Assembly (NCBI GenBank): GCA_902786815.1
Contig: CADADV010000010.1
Span: forward strand, 1 to 64,000
From: an uncultured Eubacteriales bacterium
GTDB taxonomy: Bacteria > Bacillota > Clostridia > Peptostreptococcales > Anaerovoracaceae
Length of the DNA stretch: 64,000 nt
Direction: 5' to 3'
This document shows positions 17,534 through 27,144 of the stretch, piece by piece (the stretch's first letter is position 1; every line of letters begins with the position of its first letter). A program made the translations under genes and the position numbers. The notes beneath the pieces are model-generated. The model was not told where the DNA came from. It worked only from the letters and a program-made list of their open reading frames with translations, and did no database searches.

Positions 17534-17566
17534 CGCCGGCAACAGCCGTTGCGCCAGACCGTGGCG

Positions 17567-18517
17567 TCAGATGCTCATGAAGATGCTGACCAGCACCGGT
17601 ACGGCCGCTGACAGAACGACTCCGTTTACGAAAGAGTAAACGGCGATGCTGCTGTCGGTGGCTTTTTCAACGAGCGGAAGACAGACGTCCATGGAAGACG
17701 CGCCCGGCAGACAGTAGCATTCGATATACCCCAGGTGCCTTGCACAGACGGGGATCAGCAGGATCCCGATCACTTCGCGGATCACGTTATGCATGAACGA
17801 AATGGCGCTCACCTGCAGAGAGTAGTCCACCAGCATGGCAGACGCCAGCGAATACCACCCGAGTCCGGATCCGATGCAAAGGCCATCCTGCGCGCCAAAA
17901 GGCAAGAACAGAGATGCGATGACGGATCCCAGCATCATCGCGCCAATCGAAACAAACGGAAACACAACCACGCGCCATCCGGCGCTTTTGAAATTTTTGG
18001 CGATAGTTCCTTCTGTGCCAATGTCGATTCCGACGAGCACAAGCAGCATGCAGAGCGTGATCGTCAGCAGGTTTCCGACCTGCGCGATGAACCAGTCCGG
18101 CAGGAACAGATAACCTGCCGCGATCCCCACTGCGACAAACACAACGATGATCAGTGTCAGGCTGTTCAGCTTCGGCTTTGCCGCCTCGCCGGATCCGTCT
18201 TCTGCCGCGGCTTTTCTCGCTTCGCCGCGCCTGCCGTAACGGTCGAATCCCATGAGCCTGCGGACGATCGTAAATGCCAGGACCGTCACGAACATGACGA
18301 TGAGCGTAAACGCAAATGAAACAAGTCCGATCGTGCCAAGTGATGAAACGATCTCTTCGCTGGCACCGATCCGGCTTCCCATCAGAAAAACGAGTATAAT
18401 AATGACGAGGGTCTGAAGATCTCCGACCCACTTCCAGCTTTTATTCTGTTTTTTAAGCCTCGCGCCGATGAAATATCCGACTACCGTTACGGCGAGGTAA
18501 AGCAATAAATACGTCAA
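17567..18517 (-). CDS. lysO: Lysine exporter LysO family protein
   Basis: 316-residue membrane protein of the LysO/YbjE (DUF340) family, which exports lysine in E. coli. The C-terminal half carries GSGLGWYSLASAML, HNVIREVIGILLIP and GASSMDVCLPLVEK, all conserved in the family. The N-terminal half has three to four helices and a charged loop (FDRYGRRGEARKAAAED). The start is TTG at 18517 behind GAGGAGAAG. Substrate assignment rests on family membership only. Confidence 0.88.
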   Translation of the reverse strand: MTYLLLYLAVTVVGYFIGARLKKQNKSWKWVGDLQTLVIIILVFLMGSRIGASEEIVSSLGTIGLVSFAFTLIVMFVTVLAFTIVRRLMGFDRYGRRGEARKAAAEDGSGEAAKPKLNSLTLIIVVFVAVGIAAGYLFLPDWFIAQVGNLLTITLCMLLVLVGIDIGTEGTIAKNFKSAGWRVVVFPFVSIGAMMLGSVIASLFLPFGAQDGLCIGSGLGWYSLASAMLVDYSLQVSAISFMHNVIREVIGILLIPVCARHLGYIECYCLPGASSMDVCLPLVEKATDSSIAVYSFVNGVVLSAAVPVLVSIFMSI

Positions 18518-18542
18518 GTCTCTTCTCCTCGATTCGGCGGTG

Positions 18543-19388
18543 TCACCGGCTTCTGATGCACCACCAAGTCACTGTTGCGATAATGATCACCGCCCCTGCA
18601 AGGGCGAATGGTCCCGGCACTTCCCCAATGAAGATAGCGACCCAGACCGGGTTGAGCAGCGGTTCCAGCATGCCGATGAGAGAGCACGCCAAAGGCGGAC
18701 AGTCTCTCGATGCAATCCCATACAGAACGTACGGGATGCCCAGTTGGAACACGCCCAATATTATAACATACAAAATCTCGATCGCCGCAACTTCTTCTGT
18801 CTGGGGCAGTCCGATTGGTACGCCGATCATCAGTGTGATCATGTGGGCGATTAGGATCCCGCTCATGCGCGTCGCGTCATCATCACCGCCGCGTCCGACC
18901 ATCACGAACATCTGCCCCAACGTCACGCCGGCCAGGATTCCGAGGACATTCCCCAACAGGTTGCCCGGCGACAGCTGATCCAGGAAGAACAGCACCATGC
19001 CGCCCATCGTGATGCACACGACCAGGATGTCCTGCTTTTGCATCTTCTCCTTGAAGAAAACTGCCGAGATGAGCAGGATGAAAATCGGCGCGGTGTACTG
19101 GAGCACGATGGCGTTGGCCGCCGTCGTCAGCTTGTTGGCGATGGTGAACAAGGTCGCGGAACATCCCAGCCCCATCCCTGCGAGGAGCGAGTACCGGTTC
19201 AGCTTGAACCGCGTGTGGGTCGCCGCCATGTACAGTGCCATGATGCTCCCCGAGATCCCGCTGCGCACCCCTGCGATGAGGAACGGGTTCCATGAAATGA
19301 GTTTGATGAAGATCCCGCCCAGGCTCCACATCGCCGCTGTGATCACCATCAGGAGCATCGCTCTGTTTTTTCTCTTCCGGTCAGTCAT
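18543..19388 (-). CDS. EamA/DMT-family transporter
   Basis: 281 residues with ten predicted helices and the two-EamA-repeat layout (MWSLGGIFIKLISWNP and later YGIASRDCPPLACSLIGMLEPLLNPVW). Members export small metabolites; the substrate cannot be told. Its ATG overlaps the stop of the upstream gene by four bases (ATGA), showing translational coupling with the YwaF-like gene. Confidence 0.88.
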   Translation of the reverse strand: MTDRKRKNRAMLLMVITAAMWSLGGIFIKLISWNPFLIAGVRSGISGSIMALYMAATHTRFKLNRYSLLAGMGLGCSATLFTIANKLTTAANAIVLQYTAPIFILLISAVFFKEKMQKQDILVVCITMGGMVLFFLDQLSPGNLLGNVLGILAGVTLGQMFVMVGRGGDDDATRMSGILIAHMITLMIGVPIGLPQTEEVAAIEILYVIILGVFQLGIPYVLYGIASRDCPPLACSLIGMLEPLLNPVWVAIFIGEVPGPFALAGAVIIIATVTWWCIRSR

Positions 19389-20209
19389 ATCCGCGTGCTC
19401 CCATAATACGACCTGTGATTTACTCTGTGATAGAGTTCAATGCAGGCGTAGATCAGCCCGATCACGATCAACGCAAATACAAGATAGCCTGCCAGATACC
19501 ACTTGTCTCCAGTCACCTCTGCGATCCATGCCAGCGGGGTGCCCTTCAGGGGCCAGTTGACGAACATATAGTTGCAGTCTGCAATGCGGTCAAACACATA
19601 GACCGGCACGCCTGCGCAAATCAAAAAGATCCACGGGTAATGGGCGTGGCGGATGCTGAGGCGCGTCCACCCGCTCTTCACCATCAGGATCGGATAAAGC
19701 AAAAGCATCCCGTGCCAGGCGTACCCGTACAGGTTCATGAAATTGAAAACCGGATAAAGGTGAGCCCAGTCGGGAAATAATAACGCCGCAATCGTTCCCG
19801 GCAGGATGAGAACGCAAGCGATTTCTCCCCAGATCATCCGCCATCGTTCAGTCCCGGCAAGAGACGCCGCGATAAAAACAAACAGTCCCAGACTGCACAG
19901 GTGCAGAGGCAGATAGCCTACGCCGAAATGGCCCGTATAAATCAGAAATCCGTCCTTGAAGAGTTCCAGACAGACCATGATCCAGGGGATGATGCGCATC
20001 GCGCGGGTAAGCCTCGGGTTCGTTTCGCCGGTCGCATCGGACCCGCCGGATGCTCCTGATTTGCCGGACCCGCCGGCTGTCAGCAGCCAAACCGTCAACA
20101 CGATGAGCGCGCCAAGAACAAGCAGGGTCATGATATGCTCTGCGCTGAAGCGCATATAGCCAAGCCCCTGCGGCAAGTCTTCATATTGTTTCCAGAAATA
20201 CTCGGACAC
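19385..20209 (-). CDS. YwaF/TMEM164-like integral membrane protein
   Basis: 274 residues with about seven helices. The family mark LPLHLCSLGLFVFI and a conserved His early in the chain (RFSAEHIMTLLVLG) place it in the TIGR02206/YwaF group, whose role in bacteria is not settled. A Gly/Ser-rich cytosolic loop (GGSGKSGASGGSDATGE) follows the first helices. It is in an apparent operon with the rhodanese gene upstream (3 bases) and the DMT exporter downstream. Confidence 0.75.
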   Translation of the reverse strand: MSEYFWKQYEDLPQGLGYMRFSAEHIMTLLVLGALIVLTVWLLTAGGSGKSGASGGSDATGETNPRLTRAMRIIPWIMVCLELFKDGFLIYTGHFGVGYLPLHLCSLGLFVFIAASLAGTERWRMIWGEIACVLILPGTIAALLFPDWAHLYPVFNFMNLYGYAWHGMLLLYPILMVKSGWTRLSIRHAHYPWIFLICAGVPVYVFDRIADCNYMFVNWPLKGTPLAWIAEVTGDKWYLAGYLVFALIVIGLIYACIELYHRVNHRSYYGSTRI

Positions 20210-20212
20210 AGG

Positions 20213-20545
20213 TTATCCCTTGATGATTTCTCCGTGATATCCTTCGAGACCGCCGATGCTTCTGATGTTGGTATACCCTGCGCGTTTCAGTCTCTTGACT
20301 GCTCTACCTGCCCGCGCGCCGGTTGCACAGTAAACGAACACCGGCGTATCCAGCGCAGGAATCACCTTGTTCGCACTCTTCAGCTGGTTCAGCGGCAGGT
20401 TGACGCTGCCCGGAAGTGACGCGGCTTTGTGCTCACGCGGTGTGCGGACATCCAGCAGTATCGCGCCATGGTTCATGTTCGCGTGCTGCAGGCGTCTGTA
20501 CGCTTCCAGTTCGACATTGATGTCTAATTTCTTTCTTAAGAACAT
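20213..20545 (-). CDS. Single-domain rhodanese-like sulfurtransferase
   Basis: 110 residues with one rhodanese fold: LLDVRTPREHKAASLPGSVNLP, then the catalytic Cys loop VYCATGARAGRA, and GGLEGYHGEI. It probably carries persulfide sulfur in the cytosol. It is first or second in a short leftward operon with the YwaF-like and DMT genes. Confidence 0.92.
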   Translation of the reverse strand: MFLRKKLDINVELEAYRRLQHANMNHGAILLDVRTPREHKAASLPGSVNLPLNQLKSANKVIPALDTPVFVYCATGARAGRAVKRLKRAGYTNIRSIGGLEGYHGEIIKG

Positions 20546-20583
20546 ATCTCATTTCCTCCCAGTTTATTGTACCATACCGGAGA

Positions 20584-20985
20584 TCATTTCCCGATGATTT
20601 TGTATCCTTCCACCGTGACCCTGGCGATCTCCGTTCCCAGTTCATCTACTACATTCACCTCATAGAAACAGGTTTGGCGTCCGTCCTTGATGCAGTGCGC
20701 TTCGCAGATCAGATGCTTGCCTTTGTTCTGATTCATAAAAACCGCCTGGGTGCCCAGCGTCACGCATGGGACCGAATCGAAATTGGAGGCGATCGCAAAG
20801 GCAAAATCGCACATGGTGAAATACACGCCGCCCATCACCGCATCGATCGCGTTGTAGTGCCGCTCATCAAGATCCAACTCGACCCGGGCGAAGTGTTCGC
20901 CAACTTCCGTGATCACGATGCCTGTCGCGTCCGTTGCGTATTTATCATTCCCGAAAAACTCTCGGGCTCTTTCAAGATCTGTCAT
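20584..20985 (-). CDS. PaaI-family hotdog thioesterase
   Basis: 133 residues. The hotdog helix region AIDAVMGGVYFTMCDFAFAIASN and the strand TLGTQAVFMNQNKGKHL match the PaaI/YdiI acyl-CoA thioesterase group. The natural acyl-CoA is unknown. Probable first gene of the operon running left to 18543. Confidence 0.85.
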   Translation of the reverse strand: MTDLERAREFFGNDKYATDATGIVITEVGEHFARVELDLDERHYNAIDAVMGGVYFTMCDFAFAIASNFDSVPCVTLGTQAVFMNQNKGKHLICEAHCIKDGRQTCFYEVNVVDELGTEIARVTVEGYKIIGK

Positions 20986-21054
20986 TAACCTCCCCGCTTT
21001 CTTTTGTTTTTCTCATTGTAACATGTAAAAGCGTCAGTTTGTGAAAATTTCGTG

Positions 21055-21063
21055 TGTTATAAT
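21055..21063 (+). promoter_or_regulatory. Extended -10 promoter
   Basis: TG-T-TATAAT 35 bases before the corrinoid adenosyltransferase start; the -35 region is weak. Confidence 0.5.
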
Positions 21064-21097
21064 TTGCTTGCAGGAACAAGCCACAGGAGGGAATCAA

Positions 21098-21745
21098 ATG
21101 ATCGGCAGCAATAACAACAGCAACAACAGCAACAACAGCAACAACGCCAATAACGCCAACAGCAAAAGCAAGGGCTACGTTCAGGTGTACACAGGCAGCG
21201 GCAAAGGCAAAACCACCGCGGCGCTCGGCATCACCATGCGTGCATCGGGCGCGGGAAAGAAGATCGCGTTCATCCAGTTCATGAAGGCGCTCGGTTACAG
21301 CGAACAGAAGATCCTGCCCACCCTTCCCGGCGTTACTTGGAAGACTCTGGGCAAGCCTTTTTTCATTGCGAAAAAAGGAAGTATCTCTGAAGAGGATCTG
21401 GCAAAATACGGCGGCGGCTGCGTGGTCTTCGAAGAAGGTCATCCGCCGGAAGAATATGTGAAGATGATCCGTGACGGTTTCGAGGAAGCAAAAGCGATGG
21501 TCCTGTCCGGCGACTACGATATGGTCGTGCTGGATGAGATCAACTGCGCCATGTTCTTCGGGCTGCTGGACATCGATGATGTCCTCGAACTCATCAGAAA
21601 CAAGCCAGCGCACACGGAACTGATCCTGACCGGCCGGTGCGCACCGGATGAAATCATCGCGGCTGCTGATTTGGTCACGGAAATGCGTGAGATCAAGCAC
21701 TACTATACGAAGGGCGTTGAAGCCCGCCGGGGAATCGAGAACTAA
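21098..21745 (+). CDS. cobO: Corrinoid adenosyltransferase, CobO/BtuR type
   Basis: ATP:co(I)rrinoid adenosyltransferase that makes the adenosyl-B12 cofactor. About 215 residues. P-loop GSGKGKTTAALG at about 33-44, and later VVLDEINCAMFFGLLD and LILTGRCAPDEIIAAAD. The first 22 residues are an Asn/Ser/Ala run from a 9-base tandem repeat (AACAACAGC units), unusual for the family. The ATG at 21098 follows CAGGAGGG; the frame from 21041 has no ribosome site. It is convergent with the exporter at 21742, and the two stop regions overlap by 4 bases. Confidence 0.92.
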   Translation: MIGSNNNSNNSNNSNNANNANSKSKGYVQVYTGSGKGKTTAALGITMRASGAGKKIAFIQFMKALGYSEQKILPTLPGVTWKTLGKPFFIAKKGSISEEDLAKYGGGCVVFEEGHPPEEYVKMIRDGFEEAKAMVLSGDYDMVVLDEINCAMFFGLLDIDDVLELIRNKPAHTELILTGRCAPDEIIAAADLVTEMREIKHYYTKGVEARRGIEN

Positions 21746-23103
21746 GACTTGCGGCGTTGCAGGGACATGAAGATGCCCAGGATGCAGAGAGCAGTGAAGA
21801 TAAAGAAGCAGATGTGCATGGTGTGCATCAGTTCCGCCCGCGGGACATCATACAGGGATATGTTTCCGACGGTCGCGCTGACGACGATGGTGATGATGGC
21901 CATCCCGATGGTCTGGCCTGTTGTGCGCATGGTCGAGACGATGGAATTCGCAACGGCGAATTTGCTTGGCGGAACGCAGCCCATGATCACGTTTGTGTTC
22001 GGGGATGAAAACAGCGCCATCCCCACACCGGCGGCGCCCAGCGCGGCGCAGACTGCCCACAGCGGCGTACTGACCTGCGCGAAGCCAAAGAACAGCAGTG
22101 TGAGCGAGCACACGCCCATGCCGCAGGAGGCCAGTTTATATGCTGGGATATGGTCGGACATTTTTCCGGTCTTTGGCGTAAGCACCGCCATGACAACGGG
22201 CTGCGCCATCATAATAATGCCGGCCGTCCGCGATGTCAGCCCCTGCCCGACCTGCAGATAGATGGAGATGAGATACCCCAGCGCGAAAGATGCGCTGTAG
22301 TTTAAGAGCGCTGTGATATTCGACAATGTGAACACCCTGTCTTCCGCAAATATGCGCACATCGATGACGGGGTTTTTTGATTTCAGTTCTATGAGAACAA
22401 ACAGAACGCCAAGCAGGAGTCCGCACACCAGAAAGACCCATCCGAACCGGGTACTGTTGAGCGAAGTGAATCCGTAAATGATGCATGCAATCATCAGCAT
22501 ATACACGATGTTTCCGCCCAGGTCAAAACCCGGACCTGCCTTTTCCTGTTTATCTTCGTGCAGAGTGAGTGCCAATCCGAGGAAAACAAACGCCACGACC
22601 GCGCCAAAAATAAAGATAGATTTCCAGCCGAATGTATTGTTGAGAAATCCCCCCAGCGCAGGGCCTATTGCCAGTCCGACGTATGCCCCTGAAGTGCAGA
22701 TACCGATGGCTCTGCCCCGTTCCTTTCCCGGGAATGTGCTGATCGCAATCGGCATATTGGTCGCGAAGATCATCGCGGCGCCGACGCCCTGCACCGCGCG
22801 GACAAACAGAATGCATGCCGCGGACCAGGCCCAGATGCCGAGCACAGAAAACACGCCAAAAATGCCCACGCCAAGGATGAGCGTGTTCCGCCTGCTTGTG
22901 TTGTCCGCGATCTTTCCGAAAGGAACCGCCATCGCGGCAACGGCAAGCATATACGTAGTCGTGATCCAGCCGACATTTGCCGCACCCATATGAAAATAAT
23001 TACCCATTGTCGGTATCGCCAGATTCAGCGCGCTTCCGGAAAAAGCTGTCGCAAAAGCAGTTCCCGTCGCCACCGCCAGGGCGATTTTCTGTTCTCTCGT
23101 CAT
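21742..23103 (-). CDS. DHA2-family multidrug exporter (EmrB/QacA type, MFS)
   Basis: About 453 residues with 13-14 helices. It shows ALNLAIPTMGNYF, PFGKIADNTSRRNTLILG, VRAVQGVGAAMIFATN and IGPALGGFLNN, the standard motifs of the 14-helix drug-proton antiporters. I start it at MTREQKIAL (23103). The longer frame to 23199 would cross the terminator of the sugar operon. TATAAT ends six bases before this ATG and there is no ribosome site, so the message may be leaderless. Confidence 0.88.
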   Translation of the reverse strand: MTREQKIALAVATGTAFATAFSGSALNLAIPTMGNYFHMGAANVGWITTTYMLAVAAMAVPFGKIADNTSRRNTLILGVGIFGVFSVLGIWAWSAACILFVRAVQGVGAAMIFATNMPIAISTFPGKERGRAIGICTSGAYVGLAIGPALGGFLNNTFGWKSIFIFGAVVAFVFLGLALTLHEDKQEKAGPGFDLGGNIVYMLMIACIIYGFTSLNSTRFGWVFLVCGLLLGVLFVLIELKSKNPVIDVRIFAEDRVFTLSNITALLNYSASFALGYLISIYLQVGQGLTSRTAGIIMMAQPVVMAVLTPKTGKMSDHIPAYKLASCGMGVCSLTLLFFGFAQVSTPLWAVCAALGAAGVGMALFSSPNTNVIMGCVPPSKFAVANSIVSTMRTTGQTIGMAIITIVVSATVGNISLYDVPRAELMHTMHICFFIFTALCILGIFMSLQRRKS

Positions 23104-23142
23104 ATTGACATTATAATTGCACCGGCGTCGGACTTCCACCAC

Positions 23143-23175
23143 AAAAAAGGAGCCCCGCAGCTTGTGCGGTGCTCC
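23143..23175 (-). terminator. Terminator of the sugar operon
   Basis: On the minus strand GGAGC-A-CCGCA, loop CAAGC, TGCGG-G-GCTCC, then TTTTTT. It ends the leftward operon whose last gene stops at 23196. Confidence 0.9.
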
Positions 23176-23195
23176 CATAATGTCATCTGAATCGA

Positions 23196-24401
23196 TCACA
23201 ACAACGACTCTTCTGTTTCCGGATCAAAGAAGTGCATGGCCTCTGTCTGGAGGTTCAGTCTCAGATGCTTACCGGCGCTCATGGCTTCAACGTCCAACCC
23301 CAACGTCGGTACGATGGCGATGATCTCTGTCTCCTGCTCACCGGACACGTCTGTGCCGGCGACTTTCAGATGCAGATGCATTTCGCTTCCCATCATCTCA
23401 GCGACCTCGATGACAGCATCGATGCCGGTGCCGTCCTCGCTGATGATGACATTGACCGGTCTGACGCCGACAACAACTTCACGCTCTCCGGAAACGCCCG
23501 CACTTGCCAAAGCTCCTGCCGTCTCGTCTGCCAGACGGAATCTCTCGCCTAGGATCTCTGCAACATAGCCGCCCTCCTCCTGCTGCAATCTGCTTGCAGG
23601 GAAAAAGTTCATCTGCGGCACGCCGATGAAGCCGGCCACAAAGAGATTCTTTGGATGTGTGAACACTTCCTGCGGCGTTCCGATCTGCTGGATGAAACCA
23701 TCCTTCATGATGACGATGCGGTCTCCCAAAGTCATGGCTTCTACCTGGTCGTGGGTGACGTAGATGAAGGTCGTGTTGATCTTTTTGCGGAGCTTGATGA
23801 TCTCCGCACGCATCTGGTTCCGCAGCTTCGCGTCCAGATTTGAAAGCGGCTCGTCCATGAGGAAGACCTTCGGGTTTCTGACAAAAGCACGTCCCATGGC
23901 GACACGCTGGCGCTGTCCGCCGGAAAGGGCCTTCGGTTTTCTATCCAGAAGCGGGGTGATATCCAGGATCTCAGCCGCTTCACGCACGTGGGCGTCGATC
24001 TCTGCCTTGCTGTATTTCTGCATCTTGAGTGAGAATGCCATGTTCTCATAGACCGTCATATGCGGGTACAGCGCATAGTTCTGGAAGACCATGGCGATGT
24101 CCCGGCTCTTCGGCGCTACGTTGTTCATATACTCACCGTCGATGTAGAGTTCTCCTTCGCTGATCTGTTCCAGTCCCGCGACCATCCGCAGCGTGGTGGA
24201 CTTGCCGCAGCCGGACGGACCGACCAATACGATGAATTCCTTGTCGGCGATCTCCAGATTGAAGTCCTGGACAGCGACGACGCCTTTGTCCGTGATCTGC
24301 AGATTTGTTTTTTTCTGCTCTCCCTGATCGTCCTTTTTCTTTTTCTCGCTGTCATCAATAGGATAAATCTTTTTGACGTTTTTCAGAACAACTTCTGCCA
24401 T
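23196..24401 (-). CDS. Sugar ABC transporter ATPase (MsmK/UgpC/MalK family)
   Basis: 401 residues. Walker [15 protein letters not shown], signature [14 protein letters not shown], Walker [13 protein letters not shown], then a C-terminal regulatory OB/TOBE region. It energises the permease pair at 28309-30034. A charged low-complexity insert ([15 protein letters not shown]) sits between the first strand and the Walker A segment, which most MalK proteins lack. Its start overlaps the stop of the upstream gene by one base. Confidence 0.93.
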   Translation of the reverse strand: MAEVVLKNVKKIYPIDDSEKKKKDDQGEQKKTNLQITDKGVVAVQDFNLEIADKEFIVLVGPSGCGKSTTLRMVAGLEQISEGELYIDGEYMNNVAPKSRDIAMVFQNYALYPHMTVYENMAFSLKMQKYSKAEIDAHVREAAEILDITPLLDRKPKALSGGQRQRVAMGRAFVRNPKVFLMDEPLSNLDAKLRNQMRAEIIKLRKKINTTFIYVTHDQVEAMTLGDRIVIMKDGFIQQIGTPQEVFTHPKNLFVAGFIGVPQMNFFPASRLQQEEGGYVAEILGERFRLADETAGALASAGVSGEREVVVGVRPVNVIISEDGTGIDAVIEVAEMMGSEMHLHLKVAGTDVSGEQETEIIAIVPTLGLDVEAMSAGKHLRLNLQTEAMHFFDPETEESLL

Positions 24402-25813
24402 TATTCTGCCTCCTTGTTTTCATCATAGGTCTTTACGGCCTCTTCATCCGGCACGAACGACGAGCCGACGCCGTCGATCGTAGACCCAAAACCATCGAGC
24501 GCCTGGGTGCAGTTATTGAGCACTTCCTGCTTTTGCATGCTCTCGTCCGAAACAAGAGCATCGATATGGTAGACGCCTGCATCCATCATGTCCTCCAGCG
24601 TACTGTCATCCAGGCACCAAACGTTCCTGCCGAAGTCATTGATCATGTCCTTCTGCCTGCAGTCTCCGTTGAACTCGATCGCGGAATCGCCTCCTACGAA
24701 GAGATTGTCATAGATCTTATTGCCTTTGCTTCTCTGTACGCCGATCTGGGTGCCGTTGTCGACAAATGTGTTGTTATAGAATTCGCAGTTCTCGGTGAAG
24801 CCCAGATCCCTGTCATAGCCGCCGAAGCAAAGCCCGCACCAGCCGTGGCAGTCCGCAATGACATTGTCATGGACTTTGACGCCCGACACCTTGAACAGGG
24901 GATTGTCGTCCGGGCTGTGCTCTGTGGCGACCTCGATGCCGATGTCGCAGTTGTATACGAAGTTTTTGCAGATTTCGATGTCCTGTCCGCCGTCCACATA
25001 GATGCCGTCTGCGCAAAGGTCATATTCCCCGTCTTCGTAGTACGCCGGATTGCCGTCCGCGCTGATGTTGTACACTGTATTGCCGAAGCACTTGCCGTTT
25101 CTGGCCATGTCGACTTCGAACAGATCTGCGGGATCTTCTGCTTCCATGTGCTGCGCGGTACCCTCGAATCCAATCATATCGATGCCGATATTGTTGTTGT
25201 CGTGGATCGTGTTCCCGGAGATTTCAAATCCGTCGATGTTGCCGTTGAGAACAAGCGACTCGCTGTCTCCGCATTTGCATTCCGAAACCTCACATCCTGT
25301 CACCGTAAGATCCTGCACCGACGCCATGTCGTTGCCCGCGTAGACACAGATGCCGTGGGCTCCCACCACGCCGCTGACGCTGCAGTCTTTGATGGTGATG
25401 TTTTTCAGAGGATCATCGCCCTGATCCGGGGTGCTCTCGTAAATGATTCCGTGAGTTCCGCCTTCGACGGTGAGCCCCTCGATCACGATGTCATGGACGT
25501 TGACCATGTGGATGCCGTAGCTTGGCGGCAGTTCATCTTCTTCGCCGCTTTGGAACTCACCGGGCGCAACTTTTATAACCGGCGCGGCGCCGTCGGCGGC
25601 CTTGATCACCGTCGGAGCATCCGGTGTGCCCGACATGGACGCGTCGAGTTCCAGCGTTCCGTAGGTTCCTTCCTCGACAATCGTTTCTTCTCCGGCTGTT
25701 GCCTGTATCTGCATGCCTTCCTCCTCCGTGGCTTCTTCACTCCCGCTGCCGCATCCTGCAAAAGCAAAGCACGTGGCTGCTGCCAGCAGTGTCAGCAGAA
25801 TGATCTTTTTCAT
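24401..25813 (-). CDS. Lipoprotein with right-handed parallel beta-helix
   Basis: 470 residues with a lipoprotein signal ending FAFAGC, a short acidic linker, and then a long series of parallel beta-helix coils ([56 protein letters not shown]). This fold is used by pectate-lyase-like and other polysaccharide-cleaving enzymes. No catalytic set can be assigned by eye. Being surface-anchored within a sugar-import operon, it probably binds or cuts the glycan before uptake. Confidence 0.85.
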   Translation of the reverse strand: MKKIILLTLLAAATCFAFAGCGSGSEEATEEEGMQIQATAGEETIVEEGTYGTLELDASMSGTPDAPTVIKAADGAAPVIKVAPGEFQSGEEDELPPSYGIHMVNVHDIVIEGLTVEGGTHGIIYESTPDQGDDPLKNITIKDCSVSGVVGAHGICVYAGNDMASVQDLTVTGCEVSECKCGDSESLVLNGNIDGFEISGNTIHDNNNIGIDMIGFEGTAQHMEAEDPADLFEVDMARNGKCFGNTVYNISADGNPAYYEDGEYDLCADGIYVDGGQDIEICKNFVYNCDIGIEVATEHSPDDNPLFKVSGVKVHDNVIADCHGWCGLCFGGYDRDLGFTENCEFYNNTFVDNGTQIGVQRSKGNKIYDNLFVGGDSAIEFNGDCRQKDMINDFGRNVWCLDDSTLEDMMDAGVYHIDALVSDESMQKQEVLNNCTQALDGFGSTIDGVGSSFVPDEEAVKTYDENKEAE

Positions 25814-25816
25814 GGT

Positions 25817-27127
25817 TTATACCTCCTGCCCGCAGGCTCTCCAGTATTGGGACAGCGTGTCACGCACCCTGTCCAGGATCAGCTGCTCCGGCTCCGCTTC
25901 CAGTTTGCCTTCCCGCACGTGGATAAACTGTTGCGGCATATACTGGCTGAGAAGCGGAAGCGGAATCCTGTTTCCGCTTAAGTTTGCAATCAGTTTCTCG
26001 ATGGCTGCCTTCACTTCCGGTCTGTGCATGTAATATCTGCTCCGGTCGCTGTAGCTGTACTTCCTGAGGAGCGTGCTCTCCGGTTCCTCTGCTGTGTAGT
26101 GTCCCTGCCAGCTGGACGGATCTTCCCGCATCACCTGATCAAGCACTTCAATGAAACAGGACGGCGCATCGCACAGTTCGTCTTCCATCGCGGCTAGAGC
26201 GTACAGCGCTTCCCGCGCAGCGAAGGTCAAAGCCGGCCCGACTTTGAGGATGGCGATGCCGTCCCCAACCATTTTTTTCAGGCTGCTCTCTCGCTGGTAA
26301 TCCGTGGAGTGTCCTTCCAGGACGATTCCCGGGATCTCCGCCGCTTCTTCCGTCAGCTGCGTTGCTTCTTCCGGCGCATATTCATGCACGTTGTCGTTGC
26401 CGAATTCCACGCCGGGCTGCACGACTGCGGCAATGATCCTGCTCCATGGGCTCTCCGCGCCGTCTGCCAGACCGGCCGCTGTAAACTTTTCTTCAAAACA
26501 GGCGAGCATTTCCTTCAGCGCTTCCGGTTTTGTTACGCTGAGGGCGTCCTCTTCGCCGCTTCCGCCCGGCGTCGGCACCTCGCTGCCGATGATGTAGACA
26601 GGCGGAACGGTAACAGCCGCGCCGCAGCTTTCTCTGTATTCCGCGAAGCCTCTCTCAGACGCCTTGCAGAGCCGGACGGTCCGGTCTGCGATTTCCTCTG
26701 TGGAAAGCGTGACCTCACTGCCCAGCGGCATGCTCGCGTCGAGATGGATCTTCGTAAATCCTGCTTTTGCAAATTCATAGGCAAGTGTTTCAGCAAGGTC
26801 CATGGCTTCCGTAGCATCCTGCTTCTGCCAGGCGACCGGTCCCAGATGGTCGCCGCCGAGGATGACTCTGTCCGCCGGAAGTCCCAGTTCTGACGCACGT
26901 GACAGGACGTGGTCTCTGAAGTCGGCGGGCTTCATTCCTGTATAGCCGCCGAACTGATTGACCTGGTTTGCCGTTGCTTCGATAAGCACCGGCGTGCCGG
27001 TCTTCACCGCCTGCAGGATCGCCGCGTCGATGACGAAGGGACTGCTGCTGCACACAGAACAGATGCCTGCCGGAATCCCGCTTTTTTGCTGTTTTACAAG
27101 TTGCTGTAAGTAGTGTGTATCTTGCAT
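25817..27127 (-). CDS. GatZ/KbaZ-like tagatose-bisphosphate aldolase subunit or ketose-phosphate epimerase
   Basis: 436 residues, full length for the GatZ/KbaZ family: GICSVCSSSPFVIDAA, VLIEATANQVNQFGGYTG, VILGGDHLGP, KIHLDASMPLG and EGHSTDYQ. GatZ was described as the non-catalytic partner of the class II aldolases GatY and KbaY. Neither partner is encoded here, so a stand-alone activity such as tagatose-6-phosphate/fructose-6-phosphate epimerisation is worth considering; that is inference. It sits between the AgaS-like gene and the beta-helix lipoprotein. Confidence 0.85.
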   Translation of the reverse strand: MQDTHYLQQLVKQQKSGIPAGICSVCSSSPFVIDAAILQAVKTGTPVLIEATANQVNQFGGYTGMKPADFRDHVLSRASELGLPADRVILGGDHLGPVAWQKQDATEAMDLAETLAYEFAKAGFTKIHLDASMPLGSEVTLSTEEIADRTVRLCKASERGFAEYRESCGAAVTVPPVYIIGSEVPTPGGSGEEDALSVTKPEALKEMLACFEEKFTAAGLADGAESPWSRIIAAVVQPGVEFGNDNVHEYAPEEATQLTEEAAEIPGIVLEGHSTDYQRESSLKKMVGDGIAILKVGPALTFAAREALYALAAMEDELCDAPSCFIEVLDQVMREDPSSWQGHYTAEEPESTLLRKYSYSDRSRYYMHRPEVKAAIEKLIANLSGNRIPLPLLSQYMPQQFIHVREGKLEAEPEQLILDRVRDTLSQYWRACGQEV

Positions 27128-27144
27128 TGTTCGATCCTCGCAGT

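Noticed and set aside
21108-21165. AACAACAGC repeats considered as a phase-variation tract
   Set aside because: The unit is nine bases, so changes in number cannot shift the frame, and the tract is short.
24533-25981. A 482-codon open frame antisense to the beta-helix lipoprotein
   Set aside because: The real gene is on the other strand with signal peptide, beta-helix repeats and operon coupling; the antisense frame has no recognisable motif.
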